From Progne subis subis (lineage: Eukaryota; Chordata; Aves; Passeriformes; Hirundinidae): a stretch of DNA of 64,000 nucleotides. Position 1 is the stretch's first letter; every line of letters starts with the position of its first letter. The stretch is taken from contig JAKJHU010000065.1 in NCBI GenBank assembly GCA_022316685.1, positions 4,148,322 through 4,212,321 on the forward strand, given 5' to 3'. Below the pieces are notes generated by a model. That model saw only the letters and a list, made by a program, of their open reading frames with translations. It had not been told where the DNA came from and made no database searches. Positions 40,763 to 51,998 of this stretch are shown piece after piece. A program made the translations under genes and the position numbers.

Positions 40763-42525
40763 CTGTTCACACAGAAAAAGTCACTTAAAGCGATGTCAGT
40801 GTCCCAGAGTAAAGCCACGAGACTCAGACCACACTCCCCCAGCAGGGCAGCTCAGACTGGCACCTGATTTACCAGCAGTGCTCCCTGCTCCAGGGTAGAG
40901 CACTCAGACGAGGTCCCAACGGTGCCCACAGCCCTCAGAGCCCAGTGAGGTCAAGGAAATAAAGGGTTTTTCATGAGCAAGTGGAGGCGAAGATCACGGC
41001 TTATGTCAGCAAGTTCTGGTGATGTATCACATTACAGAATGAGGAGAGCTCGGTGCTGGGAAGTGCTTTCCTCAAGGAGTTACGTAACTCTGCCAAGTGT
41101 TTTAAAAAACTTGATCCTTTCTTGCTTTCAGAGCAAGCAGGAGAGAGGAGAGACAGCCCCCTGAGCAGGAGCTGCTCTCATCAGATGCTTTTGGGTGGAG
41201 AGAAGATCGCTGGAGGCAGTTGTCAGATGGGTGAAACACAGGCAGGTGAGGGGAAAAAAAAATTTAAAAAAAAAAATCACTCCCAGCACATAAAAGCACC
41301 CTGTGAGATGAGAGCTGGTATCTATTTTGGAACACCAACGGCAGCACCAGGCTCTCAGTGATGAGCCCCAAGACAGGCACCCTGGAGCTGTCACTGTAGA
41401 GGAGGAGAGTGGAGAGGGTAGGGAAAAACCCCACCCAAACCACGAGGTTTGTTGGCTTCCTCTAAGGCATGACATCCCCCTGGAGATCCTGAGGTGTCAC
41501 TGATGGCCTGGGACAGCCCCCAGCCCTGCCCAGGCTCAGCACACCCCAGGGAGGGATGGATGTGTGCCCACACACCCTGAGCTGCTCCTGGGCTCACTTC
41601 TGCACCCCTGAGCCCCCAGCCCTGCCCCAGCAGCGGCAGCAGGTCCAAGGGGGGACACAGGGACACTCCAGAGGAGCACAGCCTGCAGGGATCCCCCAGC
41701 CCTGGCAGCCTGGGCAATGCTGACACACTCGTGCACAAACCAAAACCCCATTTAATCACTGTGCTCTGAGGAGTTCAGCAAATCTCCTTTTTTTAGGATT
41801 AAAGACAACCTGTGCTGCTCAACACAGAACCCAGACCCAAGCCCAGCCGTTCTCTTTTCTAAGCACCAAAGGCCAGGGAATTTGTAAAGCACTGGCAGGC
41901 GGGGAAAGCAGGAGCAGAAATTAATTTCCCGGCCTCCCTCTCCCTCCTTCAGTTGCAGTCACCTGCACATCGAGCTCTGGTTAAATATTAAAGCAGCACT
42001 GAGGGGAGCTCCATCTCCAGCAGGACATGGTCACAGGAGCCTGCCATGGGCTGGCCACTAGAAATAAATATGAGCAGGAGAAACTCTCGTCCTTTGATTC
42101 AAGAGGTGTCTCTTGCCTTATGTGAAGCAGTTTTTGTCACCCTTTTAGAATTCCCTTGCAATGCCAGCCAGGGGCAGCTGTTGAATTCCATCCACAGTCT
42201 CAGACCACTGCCCCAAAGTTTTCCCCCCAAACCTTTGGATAAAAGGTCACGGGGAAGTTCTTTCACTGCTGATGCTCCTCCCTTCCACACCTGGCACTTC
42301 CATCCCCAAACCCCAGACTGGCACAGCCGCAAACACGGGGCAGGGGCAGTGCTCAGTACCAGCACTGGGGTCACGACCTCAGCAAACCCCAAATAAAGTC
42401 AGCTTTCTCCTTCCTCCCTGGAACACAAAGTCATTCTCTCAACCCTTGACAACCTCAAGCACGCAAGAAGTGGTGGACTCAATTAAAAGCTTAAAATAGA
42501 ACCAAGCCTGAAAGCTGAATATAGA

Positions 42526-42542
42526 TTTTTTTTTTTTTTTTT
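42526..42542. repeat. Poly-T tract
   Basis: Seventeen T. On the minus strand it is a poly-A run without a recognisable element in front of it. Confidence 0.85.
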
Positions 42543-42949
42543 ACCTTATTCTAATCTAGCTGGTTCGTTTGCATTAGAGCCCAGCCCTTGCTTTGCACAG
42601 CAGGGCCTCACTCCTTGGGTCTCAATCAGGGAGAGCAGCACCAGGAAAGGCTGCGCTAAATGAAGAGGAAAATCCTCCAGGAAGGGTCAGACATCCCGCT
42701 TCACCCCCTGTAATTAGAGCCTGCTCCCCTCTGTGGCATTACCCACCCGAGGTACGTGCTTGAATTAAGGCACAGGATGACAGAGGCTATTCTTGCCTTT
42801 AAAGAGATCGGGACAGAGTGCTTTCAGCAGTGAGTTTTACCAGGAGTTCCACTGACCCTGAGGAAGGCCAGATTGCCTCCCCACCTTCCCCTGCTGCTTT
42901 CTTTGCCTCACTGGAGGACGGGGTGAACGCACACGCAGTAAATCCGGGC

Positions 42950-43235
42950 ACTGCGGCGCGCCCAGAGCTGTATCGCACGCGCGGCTTCCTCTCCGCTCGC
43001 GTCCGCCGGCGAAGGCCGGCTAGAACCCTTATTAACATGCAAATAATGCAGATTATATTTCAATCAGTCGCTACAGAGAGCTGCTCGGCGGCGGCAGCAG
43101 CGTTTTTCTCACCTAGCGCAGCAGTGAGGCTCACTCAGCCTGCACAGACACCTCGCAGCACAGTCATCCCTTCCCCGCCAACATTTTAAAGCGGCGCCGC
43201 TTGAAGAGAAAGTTTCGCTCTGCTCTTTGAGGCAG
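42950..43235. promoter_or_regulatory. Small CpG-rich island with an octamer motif in intron 1
   Basis: A local run of CpG (GCGGCGCGCCC, CGCACGCGCGGC, CGCCGGCGAAGGCCGGC) stands out in CpG-poor surroundings. Next to it ATGCAAAT (a POU/octamer core) lies at about 43037-43044 in an AT-rich insert, followed by another GC-rich run. The arrangement suits an intragenic enhancer or an alternative promoter. No convincing exon was found on either strand. Confidence 0.4.
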
Positions 43236-43395
43236 AGCTGAGCTCGGGAGGATCCCTCAGCTCATCCACAGCAGCCTTTCCTTTCCCACCCCGGAGCAGA
43301 TGCAGGAGGAGAGGAGGTGTTGCCATTAGGTTCCACACCCCAGATGGGCTTCAGTGCCTGAGCAGCGGAGAGCGGAGCCGGCACAGGGAGCACAG

Positions 43396-43443
43396 CCCGG
43401 GATGGGATCCATGGGATGGGATCCACAGGCTCCATGGGATGGG
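43396..43443. repeat. GGGATCCATGG-type simple repeat, left of solo LTR copy 1
   Basis: Imperfect repeats of GGGATCCATGGGAT and CACAGGCTCCATGGGAT directly abut the LTR. The same array resumes at 43826, so the LTR split it. Confidence 0.75.
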
Positions 43444-43825
43444 TGTTACCCTGGTTTTTCTGAGTTTTTTATTAGCCTTTTGATTTTCATAAATAGAGTC
43501 AGATCTTTTGGTTACTGTACAATATTAGAGCAGTTTTCTACCTTTTCCCACAGATGTAACATAAACAAATCCTTTGTTTTTCATTCTCTGTCCTTTGTTT
43601 GCATATTTCTAACCTGAAAACAATTGTAACTGACAGTTGGTCTGGCCACTGAGGCTGAGGGGTGGAAACCCCAAAAAGCCAATCTTCTGCTAGACCCACA
43701 AATGTATAAAAAGTAAGAAATAAACAAAGGGCTCTCTTCTCTCCGCTCTCTCAGCTGGAGCTGGATCAGAAGGACCTCTGCGAAAATCTCTTGTCTGCGT
43801 GTGACTGCTTTGTGTCTCAGTGACA
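43444..43825 (+). mobile_element. Solo LTR, 382 bp, copy 1 of a two-copy family, with a 6-bp target-site duplication
   Basis: Starts TGTTACCCTG and ends CAGTGACA, flanked by GATGGG at 43438-43443 and 43826-43831. TATAAAAA is at 43705-43712 and AATAAA at 43719-43724, giving plus orientation and a short R. A 6-bp duplication is typical of alpha/beta-retrovirus-like (ERVK-type) elements. No internal genes remain. It is inserted in a GGGATCCATGG-type simple repeat. It aligns with 55506-55891 over its whole length, with about 20 substitutions and three small indels by eye (about 5 percent). Confidence 0.9.
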
Positions 43826-43895
43826 GATGGGCTCCATGGGATGGGGATGGGCTCCACGGGCTCCATGGAATTCATGGGATCCACGGGATGGATGG
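43826..43895. repeat. GGGATCCATGG-type simple repeat, right of solo LTR copy 1
   Basis: Imperfect units such as GATGGGCTCCATGGGATGGG continue the array interrupted by the solo LTR, ending near GGGATGGATGGAGAC. Confidence 0.75.
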
Positions 43896-44058
43896 AGACT
43901 CCCCCACAGCTCCACACCCGACAGGACACAACAGTGGGGAAGAAAAACCCACGAGCCAGGGGTTCTGCTCCTGCTGGGAAAACTGCTCTCCGTCCTCAGC
44001 GTTTCACCCTCTTCTCATGTTTTGGCCACTTTGTAGCAGGCTCAGCTCTGGGGCCAGT

Positions 44059-44448
44059 CTGGCAGAGCTGGGGGTGCTCACCTGGACAGGAGAAGCTCCA
44101 GGGAGAGCTCCGAGCCCCTGGCAGGGCCTGAAGGGGCTCCAGGAGAGCTGGAGAGGGGCTGGGGACAAGGGATGGAGGCACAGGACACAGGGAATGGCTC
44201 CCACTGCCAGAGGGCAGGGATGGATGGGAGATTGGGAATCAGGAATTGTTTCCTGGGAGGGCATTGAAGCCCTGGCACAGGGTGCCCAGAGCAGCTGGGG
44301 CTGCCCCTGGATCCCTGGCAGTGCCCAAGGCCAGGCTGGACACTGGGGCTGGGAGCAGCCTGGGACAGTGGGAGGTGTCCTTGCCATGGCAGGGGTGGCA
44401 CTGGATGGTTTATGGTCCCTTCCCACCCAAACCAGTCTGGGATTCACT
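44059..44448 (+). mobile_element. CR1 LINE, about 390 bp including the 3' end
   Basis: The longest CR1 segment in the window. It starts CTGGCAGAGCTGGGGGTGCT and runs through GCCTGAAGGGGCTCCAGGAG, GGTGCCCAGAGCAGCTGGGG and GGGAGGTGTCCTTGCCATGG to TCTGGGATTCAC. Its first 230 bases match 38626-38862 in inverted orientation. Confidence 0.93.
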
Positions 44449-45412
44449 CCCTGATTTTAACATTATTCATTTTTCCTGCCACAAACCACACAAACAGCAT
44501 CATTAAACTCAAACAAGTTGTTTTAGACCCGCTGAGGATTTTAAGAGGCACGTTTGTCTCAAGTGTGCAGTTCAACACAACCATTTCTCTCCCCAGCCTC
44601 CGAGCAGCCCATTAAGAGATCATTAACTCTGACTTGCCCAGCTGTGAAAGAGCCATCAGTGCCCCTGCTCAGTGTGCCAGGAGCAAGAACAGGTCAGCAG
44701 GAGGGACTGAGGAAACTCCTCCTGCCCCCGTCCTCAGCCACAGGCCAACGACCGTGAACAGCAACAACTCCTACCCACGCTTCTGGCCAGCAAAAGCAGC
44801 ATCTCCCCCAGTGCAGCACAGTGGCTACAACGGCTGGGAATTCCAGGATTTTAGCAGAAGCTCTGAAGGACCTGGAGAGGAATTCCTAGCAAGGAATGTG
44901 GGGAAAAAGCAGCCCAGGCATGCACCAGCACATCCACCTCTTCAAACCACGCTGCACCACAGCCTGCTCACACCGTCTCCATTTCCAATTCAGCAGTTCT
45001 GCTGAGGAAAACCGTGCAATTAGGCAGGGATATGGGCAGAAAGGAATTATGACAACCTCATTCACGGGCTCGCTGAGCTAAGATGAAAGGCAGGAGCCCT
45101 GGCAGGTACAGCCTAAAAGTATCTGCAGGCTGCAAAACACACCAAAAAACAGTGCAATTAACATAATAGAGAGGGTCTGAGTCGGAACGACGGGATCAAA
45201 TTAGAATAATGCAAGCGTGGGCTGCACATCAGGCATTACTTCTGACCCGCAAAATCCACTTACCTAAGCAGCTTCCCACTCACCTCCCGGGTGCCTGGCA
45301 TGGGATGACCTCCCTGCACCTGCACGCAGGAGCCTGGGGCAGAGCACAGCTCCAAAGAACAAACCCTGAGCCCACCTGGTACAGCCTGCCTGCTCTGGGA
45401 CAGCTCTGCCCA

Positions 45413-45590
45413 AAACGGGGATGGCAACCCCGGCTGAACCCCCAAACTGGGGATGGCAGCCCCAATATCCTAAACTGGGGATGGCAGCCCCAATATCCTA
45501 AACTGGGGATGGCAGCCCCGGCTGAACCCCCAAACTGGGGATGGCAGCCCCAATATCCTAAACTGGGGATGGCAGCCCCGGCTGAGCCAT
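45413..45590. repeat. Minisatellite with alternating 28- and 32-bp units
   Basis: AAACTGGGGATGGCAGCCCC is repeated about five times, with a slightly diverged first unit. It is followed either by AATATCCT (28-bp unit) or by GGCTGAACCCCC (32-bp unit). The mixed order suggests unequal exchange between two unit types. Confidence 0.93.
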
Positions 45591-46016
45591 GAACTCAGAG
45601 CTCCGTGATGCTCTGTGGGTCTGCACCAGCCCAGGGCCACCAGAGTGAGCAGTGTCAAACAGGGGCTGCTCCTCCTGCCCTTCAGAAAGAGCCACAGCCT
45701 CTGCACCCACCCTGCCCAAATTCTGCATCAAGGCCCCACTCTGGGCATGAGACACTCTACCCAACTCAGCACATCAACAGCCAACACTTCTGCTGGGCCT
45801 AAGAAGTAAAACGGAGCTTTCTGAGATGCCACTTGCAAGGAGGATTTAAGAATTTACTATTTCAGTGTTAATAATTTAGCCCCCCATCAGGTGTAGGAGA
45901 GCACCTTAAAATGCCTGGCTCTTTTTTCTTTCAGAGCTTCTGTGATCTGCCCTCAAATCAGCTCTTCCTAAAGAGCCGTATTTTGCTTCAGGCTTTCAAA
46001 AAAGCTCTGGTTTATT

Positions 46017-46038
46017 TATTTATTTTTTTTTTTTTTTC
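46017..46038. repeat. Poly-T tract after TTTATTTATT
   Basis: (TTTA)n followed by about 16 T. Confidence 0.8.
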
Positions 46039-49000
46039 CTGCCAGAACACACCTTCCCTAAGGACTGAAGGAGACCTGTCCCCCCCTAAGCAAATAACCA
46101 GGGCAGGGGTCAGAAACGTGCACGTTCTCTCATCACCTCCTCCCAAAGGTTTGTCACGGAGCTCAGCATCGCTCACCCCACGGGAAGCTCTCCAGCACAA
46201 CACTGACTTTTAGGGCTGACCCCAAAGCTGTTTCCTGGGGCACCAACCCAAAGCTGCCAAGCTCAGACACAGGTGCTGCTGGGGCCATCCTGCTGCAGTT
46301 TCTGGTAAAAACCACCAAAGGCTGGCACTCCAGACCAGGAGAGGCCTCCCCTTGCCCTCCTTGGATGGGGACAGCCAGCAGAGTCCTGCTGTGAGCTCCA
46401 CACAGAGCAGCAGCTCCAGGCTGGGAGAGAGGGGAGGGGATGTTCAGACACACACCTGGCTCTCAGTGAGCACAGCAGCTCACCAGGCCCCAGGAGCCAT
46501 GCACACTGCCAGATCTTTTCCAGCAGGGCATCTCTGGAAGCGCTTTTCGGTTTCCTCGACAGTGAATTCGTAAGGAAGGCCATCAAAGCAGCAACAAACA
46601 CAAAAATGTTCTTTGTTCTCAAAGCTCAGAGCGCAACTCCAAAGCTGCGTCCTGTGTCAGCACAGTAAAAGGTTTCATCAGAGGAGGATTCCAGATCCAG
46701 CGAGTCCTAGTAATCCTCTAGGAGTGCTCTGCCCTAAATGGAACAGATTGACTCCAAGATTTGAAACCACCTTTAAAGCTGCTGTGTTCCAGGACGGGTT
46801 ACTTTCTGCCACGCTGGGTTTTCTCCCCCAAAACAACAGGTATTTCTGCTGTTCCCTTGCTGGGCCATGTTCTCCCTCTGACTTCCAGGAGCTTTATTGA
46901 CCCCAGCACTCTGCCCTGCCATCGCCCTGCTCCTGGCCCCCCTCCCTGCCCTGGGTCATTGATTGTACAGCACACATCAGCGCTCACAGGAGCTTGTCTT
47001 CACGTGTTATCATTTAGTTCAGCGTTGAGCAGATATTAAGGACAAGAATTTGCTGATATTTCAGAGATCCAAAATAATTTAGCTGAGTTGAGTTAGCGAG
47101 TTCACTTCTTCCACGTCCTCACACTGTCGATTTCCTGCCGCCTGTTCTGAGGGATGCTCACCCCCGTGCTGCTGTCCAAATCGCACTAACGACCCCAAAA
47201 ATGAGGGCTTCAAAAGCAAAAAGCACTCCCCTCAGCGTGAAACCCTCACTCTCAGGGCTCAGGAAAATGAAGTCAACAGGGTCCTTTAAAGTTCTCTGAA
47301 GGCACAAGTTTCTGCCCAGAGCTGGAATTCCGCCACCCCGTCTGCTCCAGGGCAGAGAGGACACACGGCACCCTGCAGGAATGCCCTGCTCAGCCTGGAC
47401 ACCAGCTGTGTGCCCACACGGATGCGCTCCTCACGCAGAGGTGACGCTGTGCTGGCACTGCCAAGCACTCAGAACCAGTCCAGCCACAGCTCACCCTCGC
47501 CCAGGCCGCCGCTGGAGCGGCAGGAGCCAGCGGCAGCGCTCCATCTCCCTCCCTGCTGCCAGGGAAAGCAGAAGCCTGCCCGAACACGAGCTGGGTACCT
47601 CCACTTGAGCACAGCCAACAAAGCCAGGCTGCTGCTCCGGCTCAGCGCAGGCAGGGAGACGGGATTTACGTCACTTCAACAGCCTGCCTTAGCAAAGGAC
47701 ATCTCTGGAGGGAGGGGAGAGATAAATAAATTAAAACCCGGCGCTGCTGGCGTGTCCACGAGCGCGGCGCGCTGCTGAGGCGGCCACAGGCCAAGTCACA
47801 AGCTCGCTTTATGTAGGGCACAACGCAGCCCTCACATGTGACTGTCACCAGAGCAACAGCTTCAGCCTCTCCCGTGCTGCCAGCACACCTCACCGGAGCC
47901 GCTGCGGCTCCCGGGCACTCCGGGCTGTCCTGCAGCCCCGGCCCCGGGCTGCTGTGCCCCACAGGGCAAAACCTGCCCGAGGCTCACTGAAAAATAACCC
48001 GGGCGCAGAAGCGGGAGCCAGGTGCCAACAGCAGCCCCGGCAGGCTGTTCTGGCTCAGCAGGCACCGCTGCTCTCCCTCCTCCTCAGCCTCTCACCGGCG
48101 CTGTCCCCGTGGAAGAGCAGCAGAGCTTTTAACTTGATCAGGATAAGCACAAACCTCTGTCCCTGAGCTGCGAGGGGCCGGCGCTGGACGCTCAGACACA
48201 CGAAACTATCCTCGCGGAGATGTGAGAAAACGCACTGCATCTGGGTTTCCACCCAAAAACATCAGTGCGTTATCAAACTACACCGAGGAGCCGAGCTCCC
48301 GAGGCTCTTGCTGCTTCTCAAGCGTTAAACAAAATGGATTCACTCAAAACGAGTCTTATACAACTCAGAGCTAAACACCTTAACGAGTTAAACACCCGTC
48401 GTTATCTTCCTTGTGCTGATTCATCACCTCTAACAAAGCCTCTAATCAAAGCTTCTCGATTCCACCGGTGCGTTTTCGTGTTGATTTGCCCTCAGCGAAT
48501 CATCGCAAAACTCGTGGGACCGCCCCCGATGCTTTTTTGGTCCGTCCTTGCAGGATAAGGAGCACACCTGCACCTGCTCACCAGCCCTCTGCTCCTCCCT
48601 GCCTTCCTCCATCAGCAACTGGCACCAAAGAAACTTTTGTTCCACTCTGGGATTTTTCTGGAAGCGCATAAACCAGATTGTTTTTATATATTTATGTACA
48701 CTTCATTGGACTGAGTCTCTTTCTTCCAGAAGTCTATCTCAGGGCTCATTAACAGTTCCCCCTCCTCACAAGCTACAGAAGTTCTACAACTGCACCCGCT
48801 TTTCCGAATTATTGAAGTGGTCTTCACCTGTATATTCCTTCTTCCATTGTAAGAACTGAAAACTTTTAGGACTTGTGAGGATTTTGTTTGAGTTTTTTTG
48901 CTATCTTTTATTAAGTGTAAGACCTAACCATACCCACATTGTCTCGTATAACTTTTCCATACTTCCCTTTATACAAGGGAATGTGGAGCCCTGTCAGGGA

Positions 49001-50092
49001 GGCACAGCCACCTCACACAGGTGGAGCTGCTGCAGGACAGGAGTCCAAGCAGTTTAGAAAAACTCTTCAAGCCGAGGTGCAAGACAGCTTCTAAAAGCCC
49101 TGGTGTATTTGACTAAGAGAAGCCCGGTTTCCTTTAGAAAGGGTTCCATTATTTTCAGCTTTGAAGTACAGAAGTGTCGGGAAGAGCAGTGCCCGTTTCA
49201 GCATCACTGGCACCTGACCCTGAACCTCAGCGCACAAGGGATCCTCACATCCCACCCAGACACCCCCAGTGGCATAACTGGGTCTGAGGGAACTGAGCTA
49301 CACACCCCTGGAACCTGCAGGCTGGGCTCTCAGGGAGCTGAGGCAACCGTGGCACCGGGAGAAGTCTTTAAACAAGGATAATATTCTCTGTTTGCCGAGT
49401 CAGAGACTTCCTCCATCTTTTGTATCCAGCCAGAGAATAAACTGATGGCACGAGTGGCTCCTGTCCCTGCTCCTGGATAGCTTGGGGCCTCGGGTGCCAC
49501 TGTCACAGCCCTGTGCCAGGGCCACACGTGTCACCCACCCAGCCAGGCAGGGCCACCTGCAGGGGAGAAGGGGCTCCCCCCAAGGGAGCACAGTTTTGGG
49601 GAGGAGAGGGGACAGCAGGACTGCTCAGCTGAAGGTGGCCCTGTGGCTCCCCAGGCACGCACGTGGGCCAAGAGCCTGGCCAGATGCACAGGGCTGGCTC
49701 CCAGCTTCCCTCTAAACCCCCAGGCTATGCCTCAGAGCAATACAACTCTGCCATAAATATCCCAGATTAATTCTGATCCCAGCATCAAATCCACTTAAGA
49801 GACTTAAAAGCCTCCCAGTCCCCAGAGCTGCCTGCCCAAGGAGGGCTCTGCAAATGAGTCCTGGGCTGCAGAGGAGAAATATTATCAGACAAGGCAAGCC
49901 ATTTGTACAATTTTTGGTAATGTCGTTTGCAAGAGACAAATGGGACGAGATAGCTGAGTTGACATCTTGTACTACGAGCACAGCCACAAAAATCCTCGGG
50001 TACTGGACACGGATACACAGGAGACGATCAGTGCAAATATTCTAAATATTCCATGTGTTCTGGAAACAGCTCTTTTTCCTTAAGGGATTGAC

Positions 50093-50112
50093 TGATTGAT
50101 TGATTGATTGAT
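50093..50112. repeat. (TGAT)n microsatellite
   Basis: Five tandem TGAT units after GATTGAC. Confidence 0.9.
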
Positions 50113-51033
50113 AAATGACAGCATGCTCTCCAGTTTATTAAAGGAGCTATTTACTTTCAGAGAGAGATCTCCGTTTATAAAAAAGCCTAAAGTGATTACC
50201 CCAGCATCACAGAAGAAAAAGCCTTGGTAACACGGACAGCAAGAAGGGTGCTGGGGAGGCAGAGCCACTTCCCTTCCCAGCCTGCTGCCCTGGCCAGGGG
50301 CAGGGCTTGGGGACAGGAGCAGGCAAAGGGGACACCGAGTGACCAGCCTGCACAGCAGCACTCTGAGAAAACGCTGCTCCGGAGCACCAGCACCCCCGAC
50401 TCCGAGCACAGCAGCAGCAGCACTCCCATCCTGCCGGCACCCGGGGCAGCTCCCGGGATATCCCTGCCCGACAGGGATAGGGGAGGGAGATGCCCGGGCA
50501 GCTCCGGACCGAGCCAGCGGGGCGGGCACCCCGGGCACCCCGCAGCCGGAGCAGGGTGCGGGGTTCGCCCTCCCTCGGGCGATGCCGTATCCCGCATCCC
50601 TTATCCCTTCTTCCCTCATCCCGCACCCCTCATCCCGGGGGCTGGCGGCGGCCGGGAGCCGCCGTGTCTGTATCTCTAAACCCCAGGAATTCGAGCGCAG
50701 CGGATCACAAACAGCCCATTGTGCTGTGTCAAGCGGCGGAGTGGGCTCGTAATCCCATGCATGCTTTTCCCACTCTGCTCCGGGAAAGCCGAGCCTCGAA
50801 CACCTCAGCAGAAGTAAAAACGCGCCGGGAAAGCGCCGGGGCTCAGTTCTCGCTATTCCCGAACCCCGGCTGCTTCGGAACCGCGCACTTTAAGCGGCTT
50901 TCCCGGCGCTGGGGAAACGCAGGCGATTAATGACAGCTTAGAGAGGCTGGAATAGAAGCGGCGGCCGGCAGCGAAGGCGGCCCGAACGGGGCGAGCGGGC
51001 GCTGGCCGGGGCCAGCCCGCCGGTGGCGAGCGG

Positions 51034-51045
51034 CCAATGTTTACT
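51034..51045. promoter_or_regulatory. CCAAT plus forkhead-like motif just inside intron 1
   Basis: Within the CpG island, about 390 bases downstream of the splice donor, CCAAT overlaps TGTTTAC (a forkhead core). The AT-rich motif stands out in a GC-rich setting. A functional role is only a guess. Confidence 0.2.
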
Positions 51046-51432
51046 GACCCCTGGCCGGGTCACTTTCGATAGCGGCCGGAGCCCAGGGCCGCTCCTCGGG
51101 AGCATCTCCCGGTGCCCACGGCGCTCGGACCGGCACGGGCAGGAGGGCTCGCAGCGCCCCGGGAGCGCCGCTCCGCCCCGGGCATCCCCCGCGGCCGTGG
51201 CCGTGGCCGTAGGGACAGCCGTGGGCACGGAACCCCCGGGAGCCCGGCCAGGGAGCGAGAGACACGCGGGGGCCGGGGACAGGGGACGGGACCACCCCGC
51301 GCTGCCCCCGGAGCCGCCCGGGGCACGGCCCCGGGGGAGTCCCGCCGCTCCCGGCTTCGGGCGGGAGGGGAAAGGGAAGGGAAACCCGGCCAGGGAAAGG
51401 GGAAAAGCCCCGCTCCGCGGAAAAGCGCTTAC

Positions 51433-51698
51433 TTCTCGTGCCTGGCGTTCTCCTGGATGGCGCTGAGCACCCCCGGGGGCGCGGGGGGGACGCCCTGCTG
51501 GAGCCGGCATGTGGCCAGGTGCCGGTGATGCTCGTCCTGCAGGCAGGCGTTTTCGTGGTACAACTTGGCCACTTGCTGCTCCAGCTCGTCTATCCTCCTC
51601 TTCTGCTTCTCCAGCAGCTCCTGCTGCGTCTCGATAATCTTGTTCAGCTCCTTCAGGTACTCGGCCGCCTTGCTGGGGTTCTCGGCGGGGCTCTCCAT
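51433..51698 (-). CDS. IQSEC1: First coding exon of an IQSEC-family Arf-GEF (probably IQSEC1), partial CDS
   Basis: The exon reads 88 full codons plus two bases from an ATG in a good Kozak context (GCCATGG) to a consensus donor, where GTAAGC begins at 51432. The peptide starts MESPAENPSKAAEYLKEL. Residues about 12-60 form a charged heptad coiled coil rich in Q, E, K and L, followed by a Pro-rich stretch (about 70-76). The MES..ENP..A..YLKEL start and the RIDELE motif resemble the N-termini of IQSEC/BRAG proteins, which are postsynaptic and endosomal GEFs for Arf GTPases. In that family the IQ motif, Sec7 and PH domains lie downstream; none is visible here, so they must be on later exons outside the window. 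The frame stays open upstream of this ATG because the DNA is GC-rich, and the ATG was chosen from Kozak context and family similarity. Family assignment is fairly firm. The paralogue is an inference: IQSEC3 seems less similar and IQSEC2 is not excluded. Confidence 0.72.
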
Positions 51699-51800
51699 GG
51701 CCGCCCCGCACCTCCGCGGCGCGGGGAGGGGAGGACGGGCTCCGGCCAGCGCGCTCCGCCGGCAACTTAAGCGAGAGGGGAGGAATAAATACCCCGGCGG
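51699..51800 (-). promoter_or_regulatory. Proximal promoter and 5' UTR of the IQSEC gene
   Basis: On the minus strand a TATA-like run, GGGGTATTTATTCC, lies at about 51795-51782, roughly 85-95 bases upstream of the ATG. It sits in otherwise GC-rich DNA inside the CpG island. If used, transcription would begin near 51755-51765 and give a 5' UTR of about 60 bases. CpG-island promoters often have dispersed starts, so the TATA-like site may not set a single start. Confidence 0.4.
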
Positions 51801-51904
51801 AAAGCGGCGTCCCCTCCTAGAGCCGCGGCCGGCCGGGCGGGCGGCGGCCCCGCGCCGCCATTGCTGCCGCTCGGTGCCCGCCGCCCGGGGAGGGCAGTGC
51901 CGCC

Positions 51905-51998
51905 GGCCGGGGCAGCCGGAGCCGCCGCCGGAGCCGCCCGGAGCCGCCGGCCGGGGGAGCCGGAGCCGCCCGGAGCCGCCCGGAGCCGCCCGGGCCCC
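51905..51998. repeat. Short GC-rich tandem repeat (CCGGAGCCGC type) upstream of the IQSEC exon
   Basis: Imperfect reiterations of CGGAGCCGCC, about 10-12 bases each, run for some 90 bases about 0.2-0.3 kb upstream of the ATG. Such tracts are prone to length change and form strong secondary structure. Confidence 0.7.

Larger units (their letters stand above)
38865..43437. other. Non-coding; palindrome, LTR remnant and CpG-rich spot
   Basis: Outside the entries given for 39.98, 40.5, 42.5 and 42.95 kb the sequence is unique and shows no coding signature. Confidence 0.5.
44449..50379. other. Non-coding; GC rises toward the CpG island
   Basis: Holds the minisatellite at 45.4 kb. CpG is mildly raised at 47.4-48.3 kb, and an AT-rich unique stretch lies at 48.66-49.0 kb. 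No exon was recognised. Confidence 0.5.
1..51432 (-). other. Putative first intron of the IQSEC gene (continues beyond the window)
   Basis: The donor at 51432-51431 opens an intron running toward position 1. I found no open frame to the left that resembles the next IQSEC exons (the conserved region leading to the IQ motif and Sec7 domain), so no acceptor can be placed. Long 5' introns are typical of this gene family in vertebrates. The extent is inferred from this absence. An unrecognised alternative first exon or a nested non-coding RNA could lie inside. Confidence 0.5.

Noticed and set aside
49370..49450. AGAATAAACTGATGGCA as a possible LTR polyadenylation region
   Set aside because: No TG...CA ends or target-site duplication could be found around it.
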